NCBI GenBank assembly: GCA_027625915.1
Contig: JANTQA010000033.1
Span: forward strand, 1,984,001-2,048,000
Reading direction: 5' to 3'
Length of the DNA: 64,000 nt
Source of the DNA: Anaeramoeba flamelloides
Taxonomy: Eukaryota > Metamonada > Anaeramoebidae
Shown here: positions 37,844-48,608 of the stretch, piece by piece
Numbering within the stretch: position 1 is the stretch's first letter
Layout: each line of letters opens with the position of its first letter
Program-made: the position numbers and the translations under genes
Notes under the pieces: model-generated
Seen by the model: only the letters and a program-made list of their open reading frames with translations
The model's database searches: none
What the model was told of the DNA's origin: nothing

Positions 37844-38604
37844 CTTTGTTGTTGTTGTTGTTGCCGCTGCTGCTGGTTGTTATTAAATCTAGATTTGTTT
37901 TCGAAAGATGAGTTTTTGGGAATGGAATTTCTTGGCTGGTAACCAAACCCGTGAGATTGGTTTGGTGATTGTCTGAAATTGTTTTGTTGAGGGAAAATTG
38001 AATTTCTGACTAATTGCTCGGCTAAATCAACATCACTTCTCTTTCCAAGAATTAACGCATGTGTAGGTTCATTCTCAATTTGTTTTTTTGTGTTCTTGTT
38101 TCGATTATTTTTCGAATCAATACCTTTCCCTTGTACGATGATCTTGGTGTTTGTTTGCTTTTTGATTCTTTCAATATTGGATCCCTTATTGCCGATCAGT
38201 ATCCCTACAAGACGCACTTCTGGGATTAGAACTTTCCTTTTGATTAGACCTCCTTCTTCTTCTTCTCCCACTTCTTCTTCTTCTTCTTCTTCTGTAGGGA
38301 GTTGTGGTGGCACATAATTTGGATCGATTTCTTTTGCCCTGAAGATTAATTCTTTTCTTTCCTCAAGCAGTTTGCTCATTGCAATTTCTCGTAAAATTTG
38401 TGGGTTTGTTGTGTTGACTTGCATTTCTGATTCAAAAATTAAATCATAAGAAGCTAACAATGAGGGCTTGGCTAATTGTAAGTTTATTTCTTCAAGACGA
38501 ACACGTAAAAGAATAGCTTCAAGTGTTTCTTCGGGTAGAGAATTTTGCAGTATTTTTGGGATTGGTAAATCAGACTGCTGTGTTTTCCAACCAGAATTTA
38601 TCAT
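37060..38604 (-). CDS. SF1: SF1/branch-point-binding-like KH protein
   Basis: A single exon of 514 residues, starting at the ATG that gives 'MINSGWKTQQSD'; the frame upstream is AT-rich noise. Residues 15-100 follow the SF1 helix-hairpin region: 'LPEETLEAILLRVRLEEINL', then 'KLLEERKELIFRAKEIDPNY' followed by VPP, as in the human '...LEEERHQLIEEALKINPDFKPP'. After an acidic Glu run, residues 121-205 form a KH domain with 'LVGILIGNKGSNIERIKKQT' (GXXG loop GNKG at about 138-141) and 'IIVQGKG', as in SF1. In the family this protein recognises the intron branch point in the nucleus. The Trp near the N-terminus could serve as a U2AF-binding motif. No QUA2 extension or zinc knuckle follows the KH domain; the rest is Q/N-rich, with a long poly-Q. 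A general STAR/KH protein is the alternative. Confidence 0.82.
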
Positions 38605-39688
38605 TAGAAAGAGAAAGGAAAAATAAGTCCAAATATAAAAAAAATAAAAAATTTCAATACAATTAGTCACAAATATTTTGAAATGTACCTTCAAAGAAAC
38701 AGACTGAGGTTTTTTTTATCAAAATACAATAAAATGTAGAGACAAATTTATATTTTGGTTTATAAATTCATTCTCAGTTGATTAAAAAAATACCCTTCTC
38801 GTGAGTTTATTAACCATTTTCAAATCAAATAATACTTTCTCTTTTTTTTTTCTTCTTGTTCTAATAGAACATCTAATTCATTACCCAAGAGTTTATATAA
38901 GTTCAAGCCATTTTTGAACTGAAACAAATCGTTGATTATTTTCAGTAAATTTTCAAATTAGGAATCATATTTTTGAGAAATTTTTTTCAATTTATTGATT
39001 TATATTTTGTTTTTTTTTGATGATAAAAAAGGTCCAAATTTCGCTCTATTTTTAGAGATATAAATTTTCTAATTTGGTTCTTTATTGTTCGAATTTCTTT
39101 TTCAATATTAGTTCTTTTTGAAATTAATAAGATATTTACTGCTGAAAAATTCCAAAAAATTTCAAGAAATTTTTAGTTCAATTTCCTTTTTTATAAATCT
39201 TTGAACTTTTTCTTATCAAGTATCACAGGACAAAGAAAATTTTGAAGAACAATTAATTTTAAAGTGTTTGTTATCACTTTACTTGATAAAATGTTGTATT
39301 CAAAGCTTGGAGCATAATAATTTCAAAAAGGAAAATCAAGCAAAAATTTCCATACATAAATTGCAATTTATCAGTATTGTTGATGGTTGGTTTCTGAAAT
39401 TATTTATTTGTAAGCTTTTTAGGAAAATGAAATATCTCTTTTGAATCTGGAACACGGGTTTATTATTTAAGGGGGTTCTTTGAACATCACCAACCAACTT
39501 AAACAAGAGTCAAATTGTAATTTAATTCCAAATCAGAAAAAATTTTTAAATATTTTTTACACACCCAAAAATTAATAGTGGAACTTGTTGGTGGAGTTCC
39601 CAAAAATTTTTGGCAATCGCTTTCTTCTTTTGAAATTTTTAACTGAATATATTCTCAATCAGGTATAGATTTATCATTTTTTTTTTGA
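38605..39688. other. Shared upstream region of two divergent genes
   Basis: 1,084 bp separate the start codons of the SF1-like gene (minus) and the GPR107-like gene (plus), so any promoters of both must lie here. I see no recognisable promoter motif. About 38938-39100 matches the dispersed repeat block at 9838-9995, which argues that much of this spacer is repeat-derived. Confidence 0.5.
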
Positions 39689-42600
39689 ATGTCCAAAATC
39701 AGCCTACAATTTCTTGTAATAATTTTATTGCTACTTATCTTATGTACCACGAGAATACAAAAGCTAACTGTGGAAAACGACAATTGTAACAACCATTTTC
39801 TCTTAGATTTTGGATTTCAAGAAAGAGGGATCTTTAAAATTCAAGTCGACTATGTTCTGGTAAATAGCCACCTTTTAATTCTTTTTTAAATTTTTTTGAA
39901 GAGCGAAAGAGCCATTATTCTCAACAAAACACAAAATTTCAACTCTTCACAATAACACAATTCTTGTTCTTCAAAACACAATCAAACAATCTGTATCCCA
40001 ACCTCAAACCTAATTTCTATTGGCTCAAAAAGCTTGATCCCCCCCCAAATCAGATGAAAACACTACTTCCGATCGGCTTTATTGCCGACTCTACATCTGG
40101 AATTTCAGAAGAAGATCCGTCCTGTAGTCTCTTGCTGCAACCCAACAATGAGTCCATTTTTTCAATTCGCAAGACACAAGAGGACTGGAAAAGGGGTTTT
40201 ACCTTTCAAACAGTAATGAACGAAACAAAGTTATATTCCATCTGGTATTCCAATTGCTATCAAGATCTGCCTCTCTCCACTTATGAAATCACTTTAAATC
40301 TCAAAAACCCCAATAGCTATTTGTCGGCAGGTGAAATACCATTACCAACGATTTACATCCTGTTTTTTGTGATTTATTTGCTGCTCTTCGTCTCTTGGCA
40401 AATGTTTTTAAAAAAAAAAGCAGGCAAAAAATACAAGATCCATTCGCTCATGACAGTTTTGTTAATTGCAAAATCGTTATCAATTTTTTCCAAATCTGTA
40501 GAGTATTATCTCATCAGTTCAACTGGAAAATCGAAAGGTGCTGATATCGCATATTATATCTTCCATTTGTAAATATTTCTTCATTTAAATTCTTATTATT
40601 TCAATTATAATTCATGTTTTTTATGACAAACAAATCCGTAAAACAAGAAAAAACACAAAGGCCTTTGGATCGCTTCTAATAGTTCAAAAAAACTTGAGAA
40701 TTTTTCCATTACAATTTGAAAAAAAAAATCAAAGAAATCACTGAAAAAGCGCTCCAAGAAATCACAAAAACCTGGATATAAAATTTTGACTAACTTTTTG
40801 TTTTTTATTTCTAAAAAGCCAATTTCAGTCACTTTTTTTTTTTTTAATTCAAAATTACTTGTCCAAAGGTGTAGCGAAAAATGATAAATTTTGAAATTAT
40901 TGTTAACTAGAAGATTTTAGAATTGAAAATAAATTAATTTTCTAGGGAGAGTTTTAATAGAGGTAAAATATTGCTTTTCCAAACTTCATAAAATACTTTT
41001 GTGAACCAAAAGTACTTGTTTATTGTTACAAAGCGAATTAATACCATTTATTTTTTTGAGAAAGACTAAGAAGATTTGATTTAAGGGACTAATATCTCTA
41101 TTTGCTTTTTTTTTCTCCACGAGGTTATAGAATAATTATTTACACAAGGATACAATTTAACCCGATATTCAATTACATATTTCTCAACCTTAGAGAGATG
41201 AGTTATCATTTTAGAAACAAGTTATCATTTTTCCCAATTAAATTTTAAGTCACAAGATATGATCCTTTTTCTTTTGGATTTTCTGCTGATCAAAAAATTA
41301 AAAGAAAAATTTTCAAAACATTTTTATTTTTTCTGAAATCTCACTATTAGTAATTTCCAACAGTTTTTATGAACAAATAACCTTGAAACTTTTATCTAAT
41401 TTTCAAAATACAAGCAAAATAAAAATAAAATATTGAATACTTGAAGATCAGAAAAAATTGATCATCGATCTTTTATTTACAAATATTTATTAAATTTCTT
41501 GAAATTTAAAAGATTACGCAATATTCTTTTTTAAATATTCAGAGTGCAAAAAAGAAACTATTATTATTTCACTAAGTTTTTTGATAATATTTTTTTTTAT
41601 AATATTAGAATTATTAATTGAACTTTATTTTTTATTTGTAGAAAAATCTTTAGAAAATGTGAGTAATAAAAAAAAAAAAAAAATTAACCGTTGTGGAAAA
41701 AAAGTGAAACATGGAAAAAAAGTTCAACCACGGTTTTTAATTGGGAACATTACTGAAAATTCAAAGTAAGATCAATGAAAAAAAGAATAAATAAATAAAT
41801 AAAGACGAAATGGAGTATTCGCCACAATAACAGTTTTTTTAATACTATCTTTTGGTATGGGTTTTTCTTTGATTGAACAATTATTAAAAATTTGTTCAAA
41901 AAATTGACTATTTTTGAGATCTCCAAAACCACACCAAAAATTTCGATAAATCAAGTAGATTTAAATTGTATTTGTTGTATTGATTGAAAATAATATAATG
42001 GATTATTATTTGAAGTTAATTGGTTTCTTCTTTTTATTGATTTTACTTTTCATTTTCAGCAATGTTACCAATTAAAAACCTTGTTTCACTTTTTTCAACA
42101 ACAGTAATACACTAAAATCTGTGGGTTACTACTAACAAACTGAAAGAATTAAGATTCGTTTATTAATTATTGATTAAAAATAATCAAATTAAAAGATATT
42201 TCTATATTGTTATAAGTTGAATTTCCCAGCTTTTAAAAAAAGTGTTTTGGAAGAATTTTTAATTTGATACTTTGATTGTTTTTCTCAATTTTTTTTGTTT
42301 AATAAAAAAAAAAATACATCTATCAAAAACAAATCTAGAAAACCATTTACATCGTTTTTTGTAAGTTGAAAAGGTTTATTAAAACAAAAAAATCGCAATT
42401 ATTAACTTGGGTTGTTAGATCGAAATTAATTAAATAAAAAAAAAATAAAAACATTTAAAAGTAAACTTAAGTTAAAAAAATACAATCATAAAATTTTGCT
42501 AAAAAAGGGGGGTGTTATACTATCTGTTACCAAATAAATGTAACAAAATTTTCATTCAGTTTTCCAAAATTATCTTTTTAAACATAAATGTTACATTTCA

Positions 42601-43802
42601 AATTTTTAATTCTTAAAATCAGCTTAAATTATTAATTTTCTCTTTCGAATTGAGAACTTAAGAGATTTCATTTAATTCTTGATATATGATTTTTTTTTTT
42701 TGGAAAGCTGAATGAAAATTTTGAACTTTTTATTTTGCAATTAATTGTATTAATAAAATTTATTTTCAACTCTTCTCGAACATAAAAAAAAATCAACTTT
42801 TTTAAAAACACAAATTTGGTATAATGCGAAATATTAACTTTTAATAAAAAATATTTTGACTTGTGAAATTCTCCATTTCTGTTCAGTTTTTAAATTCTTG
42901 TAATATTTTTTATGTCTTAATTTTTAAAATATATTATTTTTTTTTTTTTATTATTCTCCTAATATTAATAGTTTAAAAGGTGTTTTATTATTTGCTGTTA
43001 TCATTTTAATTGCATCTGGTTGGTCGTTCATCAAAGAAACATTATCCTCTTTAGATAAAAAGTTTTTTTTTGTAATTATATTTTGTCAAATTTTGGCAAA
43101 TATCGGAATTATTATTATTGAAGAAACAATACCTGGTGCAAAAGGTTTCTTTCTTTTCTCATTCATTCGTGTTATTCTGAAATTACAACTTTTCGAATTG
43201 TTAATACTTTATTTTTTTTTTTTACTGATTAATTATATTATTCAAATTAAATGAAAAATGATAAAGGGTGGTGGACATGGGAACAGATTTTAAAATATGT
43301 CGATATAATATGCATTGGTTGTATAATATTCCGTATTATGGGCACTATGAATCAGTTAAAACGCGCGTCTGAAGTTGGTGGAAAGAATAGTGAAAATTTA
43401 AAAAAATTAAGAATGTTTAAAGAATTTTATCTAGTGACAATAGGGTATATCTATTTAACTAGAATCATCTTGATAATCTTTGAACAAATTCTTCCCTTCA
43501 GATTCACCTGGCTTTCCCAATTTTTTGAGGAATTGTTTACTTTCATTTTTTATTTCTATGTGGGCTACCGCTTTAGACCCGTGAAAGATAGCCTTTATCA
43601 CCAATTATCCAATTCAACGGGTTCCGAAAATGGCCAGGTAATTAATCTTGAACAAATTAATGACGAAAATGAAACAATTAAAAGAGTAAAGCATTCACAA
43701 GATGATGATTTTATAGAAGATGACGATGGTGATAATATGTTTCAAAAAACAGAAGAAGAAAAAAACAATACATCTGGTGAGTCAAATTTTGACGAAATTT
43801 AA
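39689..43802 (+). CDS. GPR107/108-like seven-TM GOST protein
   Basis: Four exons, 39689-39859, 39904-40568, 42972-43144 and 43267-43802, join in frame to give about 514 residues. An N-terminal signal peptide (SLQFLVIILLLLILC) leads a lumenal beta-rich domain, then seven membrane helices. The strongest block spans the exon 2/3 joint, 'YYIFHFLKGVLLFAVIILIA' followed by SGW, against human '[20 protein letters not shown]'. Exon 4 holds 'FKEFYLVTIGYIYLTRIILI' and 'FFEELFTFIFYFYVGYRFRP', also matching GPR107. The cytosolic tail is acidic. These proteins sit in the Golgi and endosomes and are linked to trafficking. The acceptor of intron 1 is ambiguous by a few codons (39904 or 39913). Intron 2 is 2.4 kb and contains a MITE; the others are 44-122 bp. 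Confidence 0.92.
40569..42971 (+). other. Large intron 2 of the GPR107-like gene
   Basis: 2,403 bp, from GTAAAT to AATAG, some twenty times longer than the other introns of this gene. It holds family A copy 3 (41688-42104) and flanking blocks shared with 9060-10480 (for example 'gaaatctcact' and 'caatttcttgaaatttt'). Growth by repeat insertion is the simple reading. Confidence 0.8.
41688..42104 (+). mobile_element. MITE family A, copy 3, inside an intron
   Basis: 417 bp, starting CCGTTGTGGAAAAAAAGTGA and ending CAACAACAG between TAA duplications. The interior is inverted relative to copy 1 at 1737 (here 'gatctccaaaaccac' where copy 1 has 'gtggttttggagatc'), so it sits in the opposite orientation. 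The small minus frames here come from the repeat and are not genes. Confidence 0.87.
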
Positions 43803-44118
43803 ATTTTTTGATTTTATATTTTTTATATACATTTTTAATATTTCGAATAACTAATATAATGTATTTATAAATATTATTTATATCTTTTGATATAATATTT
43901 TCTAAACTAATAATTAGAATATAAATTAATTCTTTGAATATTTTTAAAGAATATTAAAATAAAATAAATACAGTTAATTTTTGTTTCAAAAAGTGTTGAA
44001 TAAATTTTACTTTGATTTCAATAAAAACATGAGGAAAAATTGAATGAAAAAAAAAAATTATTCAAAAGTTTTAATATAACAAAAATATTTTTTTTTTGGG
44101 TTTTCAAGTATAAATAAA

Positions 44119-44648
44119 CTAAATTCGAAAATTTTGGACAAAGTTTAAACGGTTGAAATAATACCAAAACTCAACTTTACATTCAATTTGGGAATACTTT
44201 TGATTTTACAAACTATTTTATTTTTTGTCTTTTTTTTTTTGTTGTTATTTCCTTTTTTCCAGATATGTTAATCTTTTTTGTTAGATCTGGGATTTTTTTT
44301 TTGATGGTTGATCGAAGATTAGTGTTGAGTTTGTTAAATTGGAAAATCACATACAATTTGCTGATGTTATCTTATCATATGATCGTTTAACAATCGTTGG
44401 TGAAATTTCAATAAAATTTACTAATAGGTTTTTTGTTTGGCTTGTTTCATTGTTTTGGACACCCTGGTTTTTATTTTTGTGTTTGATATTTTTGTCTTTT
44501 ATTTGGATGAAAATAATTACTTATATAAAAACATTAATTCTTGGTAATTTAAATGTGGTTTGATATTAGGTTTGATAAAATTTATTAAATTGGGTTTTTA
44601 TTTTGCCTATTTTTGATTTGAGGAGTGTTCAATTTTTTCGAACAGGGT
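44119..44648 (+). mobile_element. MITE family C, copy 2
   Basis: About 530 bp with ends 'ttcgaaaattttggaca' and, inverted, 'ttcgaaaaaattgaacac'. It aligns along its length with 1205-1730. A 74-residue frame at 44339-44563 lies within it; the aligned copies lack any such frame, so it is chance. Confidence 0.7.
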
Positions 44649-45572
44649 TTAGATAAAATAATTATTGGAGGGTTAAAGTTGCATTACGGTAAAAAAATAA
44701 TCAAATCAGTTTTAATTTATAAATGCTGGTAAAAGTGATCATTTTGAAAAAAAAAATTTGCTTCTGTTTTCTTTCATTCTAAAACCTAAACCAAGCACGA
44801 AAATTTGTTTGATTGTTAGAATAAAAATAGAAATCAAAAAATTGAAAAAAAAACTAAATTTAAGCAGTTCAATTAACCAAATTTGAATTTTAAATTGGTG
44901 AAGTTAGTAAAATAGAATTTTTTTTGATTGTCTTTATTAATATACCTTTTCTATCCATGTAAAATTGGATTAAAGTTTTTAAAAATAGGTATTTTTACAA
45001 TTAGAGGGGGGATTTCAATTTTTGGTATCTTTATTGTTCAGCAAAAAATAAGTATAAAAATATTTATATATTTTCCTTTTGGTCACAATTTTTACAATTA
45101 AATTTAATTAAATAACTTTTTTCCAATTTACAATTTGTTTTTCAGAATGGTTTATTCAACCATTAATTTGATCTTACAGTATTATTTTTGTATTCTTTCC
45201 AACTGGATTCTTTTTAGATGTATATACTGGTATTTGAAGGATAAATTTACAAAAAATTTTCAATTCCTTTTTCTGATTTTTCTTTTACAAATAGAGTTCT
45301 CAAAGAAATAGATTATAAATTCTGATCTCCATTTATTTCTTTAATTCTTTTTTTATTGAATATATTGAGTATAGTTTCGGTGAATGACGATCTCTAAACC
45401 AAAGTCAGATCTCAGAATCGAAAAAAGATAATTTAGTGAAATATTTTCTCAGGTTACTTTAAAGAATGATTCAAAGATTTGTTAAAGATATTGAAAAAAA
45501 TCAACCAATTTAAAAATAATAAATCATCAATACTGATGCTTTGGGGTTTGAAAAAATTATTTAAACTACTAA

Positions 45573-46030
45573 CTGTAGAGAGAAAAATGTTGGACACAGA
45601 AAAATGGTTGGACAGCATTTTTAATTGGGAACATTACTAAAAATGATTTTTAATTTCAATCATTTGTGAAATAACTAAAGAAAATATCAATAATCTACTT
45701 ATTAGAATAACGATTAATGTAATTCTACTTTTTCAAAACCTTATCTCTTATAATCTAAATCAAGTTTAAAAATTACCATTTTCAGAATTAATAGTAAACT
45801 TTACTACAACTTGGATTTTTGTTAAAATTGCATGATCTACTTGAGTTATCAACCATTCAAATGAGTATTCTACACACACCCCAGATTAATGAACTTGTAA
45901 CATCTTTAAACCTGGATTTATATAAAATTCACCTAGTTATCAATAGGATTTGATTTTCAATTTCAGTAATGTTCACAATTAAAAATGGTGTCCAACCATT
46001 TTTCTGTGTCCAACATTTTTCTCTCAACAG
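45573..46030. mobile_element. MITE, family A relative, at the Ssu72 upstream edge
   Basis: 458 bp with inverted ends of about 65 bp: 'ctgtagagagaaaaatgttg' (gacacagaaaaatgg) on the left and the inverse of 'ccaacatttttctctcaaca' (g) on the right, between TAA duplications. Just inside, 'tttttaattgggaacattac' is shared with family A, while the outer 35 bp differ, so it is a sister subfamily. It ends 78 bp before the Ssu72 start codon. Confidence 0.85.
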
Positions 46031-46108
46031 TAATGATTTTTTTAAAACCAAAACTTGGGAAACAAGATCAAAAAGAAATCATTTTTTTGATCTTTGATTT
46101 TCTGCAAA

Positions 46109-46924
46109 ATGACAACATTAAAAATCGCAGTAGTTTGTGCTTCCAATATGAACAGAAGCATGAGAGCTCATGAAATGTTAAAAAAGCACGACTATGATGT
46201 TTCTTCTTTTGGAACCAATAATGAAGTAAGGTTACCTGGAAAGTCGATTAGTTCACAAAATGTTTATAATTTTGGTACTCCTTATGAGGATATGATTCAC
46301 GATCTTGCGACAGACGATCTCGAATTGTAAGAAATTTTTTAAATTACACCAGTCCTTTATTGTTCGAACTTTTCTTAAAGTTTGCATTTTTCTTTTATTA
46401 AAGCCTGTTTTCTTTTTTTTTTTTTTTTTTTGTTATTTTAATTTCTTTCTTTTGTTTTTGTTGACGAATGACCAATTACAAATTACCAATTACCAATTAC
46501 CAATTACCAATTACCAATTACCAAACACCAACTCCCAACTCCCAAAATCAATAGTTATAGCAGTAATAAAATTCTCGACATGTTAGAAAGGAATAAGAAA
46601 ATTAAACGTGCACCTGAACGAATTCAATCAGTCGAACAATTGAACTTTGATCTTGTCATCACTTACGAAAACAAGGTCTTTGAAAAAGTAATAATTGATT
46701 ACCACAAACGCACAAAGCGTATCCATTCCCACAGACCATCTTTTTTAGTTAATTTGGAAACAATCGATTCACAACAAGAGGCAGAGCTTTGTGCAAAAAA
46801 AACTTTGGATCTTGTCAAGAAATTTGAAAAATATGATAATTATGAGGACAACTTTGAAAAATTGATTGAGGAATTTGAAGAGCAGATCAACCATAACATT
46901 TTGTATTCTGTCCTTTTTTATTAA
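46109..46924 (+). CDS. SSU72: RNA polymerase II CTD phosphatase Ssu72
   Basis: Two exons, 46109-46326 and 46555-46924, join in phase 2 to give 195 residues, almost the human length (194). The active-site loop is 'VVCASNMNRSM' (Cys-X5-Arg with the nucleophile at residue 10). Downstream 'RLPGKSISSQNVYNFGTPYE' and, across the joint, 'ILDMLERNKKIKRAPERIQS' match human 'ILHMLDRNKRIKPRPERFQN'. The C-terminus 'EFEEQINHNILYSVLFY' matches 'EFEEKSGRTFLHTVCFY'. Ssu72 removes phosphate from Ser5/Ser7 of the polymerase II CTD and works with the cleavage and polyadenylation factor in the nucleus. The Asp of 'TIDSQQEA' is the likely general acid. The intron carries a 7-bp tandem repeat. Confidence 0.97.
46471..46533. 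repeat. AATTACC heptamer array in Ssu72 intron
   Basis: About eight tandem copies of a 7-bp unit (aattacc), ending 20 bp before the acceptor of the Ssu72 intron, with degenerate copies on its downstream side (aacaccaactcccaactccc). Confidence 0.9.
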
Positions 46925-48122
46925 AAAGGCATTTCGAAAATATTATTATTTCTTGTTTTATTTTGAAATAAAGCTGTTTTATAAACTGTGTTAAAAGTGT
47001 TTTTAATAAAGTACTGGAAATAGGCCTAATTGAAGTTGTATTCGTCAACTAAAAGTTTTATAGATACTTTTCGAAAAATTTTTTTGTCACACTTTTTTTC
47101 AAATTACTCTCAAATCAAATAGTATCTTAATAAGTTGAAATATAGAAAAATCTAAGATCATGATTTTAATTTTTTTGGCTAACTGAGAGATCAGAGCTCA
47201 TTTATTTTTCTTTGTCCCCCTCTTTTTAAGTCATATTCTTGTTGTTGGTCATACTAGAGTACCTGAAATTATTCCTAATTCACTTTAATCTCTTTTGTTA
47301 ATTCTCTCTAAAAATAAAAAAAAAACTGTTTTGTTGTATAATTAGTGTTTTCATACACCTTGTGTTGATTTGTTTAATCAAAGGCACGATTATGAAAAAA
47401 AAATTTTCAAAAAAAAATTGAAACATTTACTAATTTATCACTTTTTAATAACCTCAATTATAATAAACCTTATTGGTTAAGATAAGATCCTTGATCAAAA
47501 ATTATTTTTAAAGATATTTTTTGAATTTAAGTTAAGGAATTAGTCTCTATTATTTTTTTTTTTTTGACCAATTTCTAAATAAGGATTCCTTATCGAGAAA
47601 TAATTTTAATATTGAAAATAAACATGTTTTCAAATCTAAGTAATTGTCTAAAAATTTTCTCAATCTCTATTAAATTTAGTTAAAAAAATTTAATAGAGAT
47701 TAGTCCTTTAATATGTCCTAAATATAAAAAAGTACTATTTTTTTATGATTAATATTTTTCGAAATCTAGCTTTATAAGTTAATTGAATTAACCCCAAGGA
47801 TAAATTTTTTTCCAATAAAAACGCTCTCATCTTTTGAATATCGAAAATATTTTTTGAAATTACTGTATACTTTTTGATTTTTATTTTGAAAGAATGGTGT
47901 TGAGAAAAGTTTCAAATCAAAGAATTAGTTAATATATTAAATTAGAATATTTTTCTATAGAGTTTATCTTTTTTAATAACTTTTTTTTAATTTTAATATG
48001 TAAAATAAAAAAACATTTGAAGACCAAATTAGTCCCTATGTGAAAATAAATTTCCCATAATTGAGAATTTTCTTTTACTAAATGTGTTAAAATAAGATAA
48101 TGTATCTATATGTATGTATCTA

Positions 48123-48160
48123 TGTGTGTGTGTGTGTGTGTGTTTGTGTGTGTGTGTATG
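48123..48160. repeat. (TG)n microsatellite
   Basis: TG repeats broken once by a single T insertion; noncoding. Confidence 0.93.
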
Positions 48161-48537
48161 TATTTATGTATAATTTCAAGATTGAACCCAATCAATTTGG
48201 CATAAAATTTTTTCAAGGAAAAGTTAAATGCAACTTTATTTATTTTTATTTTTTCCTTTTGTTTTTTAAATTTTTTTAATGGAAGGTATTTGTTTGGTTT
48301 TCCATTTTTAGTGTTTTTTCGTTGGTAGGGAAATATCAAATTTTTCAAGAAGATTTATTCAAATTTAAGGACTATTATTTTTGGGAACACTCTATTTTTA
48401 GTTATTTATTGTGGGAAAGGAGCAATCAGAGAAAATTTACTATATAAAAAAGAGAAGAAGAAAAATGAATAAAATATTAAAATAAAAAAATATTATATAA
48501 TTCACATGGTCAAATTAAATATTATATACTGTCATTA

Positions 48538-48608
48538 GGTTTTCCAGGATTTTAAAGAATTGAGTAAAATCAAGTATTTTACTCAAATTATTTCGAATTC
48601 GGGAAAAC
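48538..48608. repeat. 71-bp palindrome
   Basis: Arms 'ggttttccaggattttaaag' and, inverted, 'ggttttcccgaattcgaaat' continue into a perfect core 'gagtaaaat' - caagt - 'attttactc'. As single-stranded DNA or RNA it would fold into one long hairpin. A second, looser inverted pair (taaacagaaaa / ttttctgttta) follows at about 48640-48740. Confidence 0.75.

Larger units (their letters stand above)
43803..46108. other. Intergenic with two MITEs
   Basis: No gene. Elements lie at 44119-44648 (family C) and 45573-46030 (family A-like). The remaining DNA is AT-rich without coding signal. Confidence 0.6.

Noticed and set aside
37636-37911. Leu/Ile-rich plus frame that looks like a membrane protein
   Set aside because: It is the antisense reading of the poly-Q and poly-N coding tract of the SF1-like gene.
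41750-41954. Two overlapping short minus-strand frames
   Set aside because: They are built from MITE family A sequence; the other two copies do not preserve them.
44339-44563. 74-residue hydrophobic frame as a possible small membrane protein
   Set aside because: It lies inside MITE family C; the aligned copies at 1205 and 61216 do not keep the frame, so it is chance.
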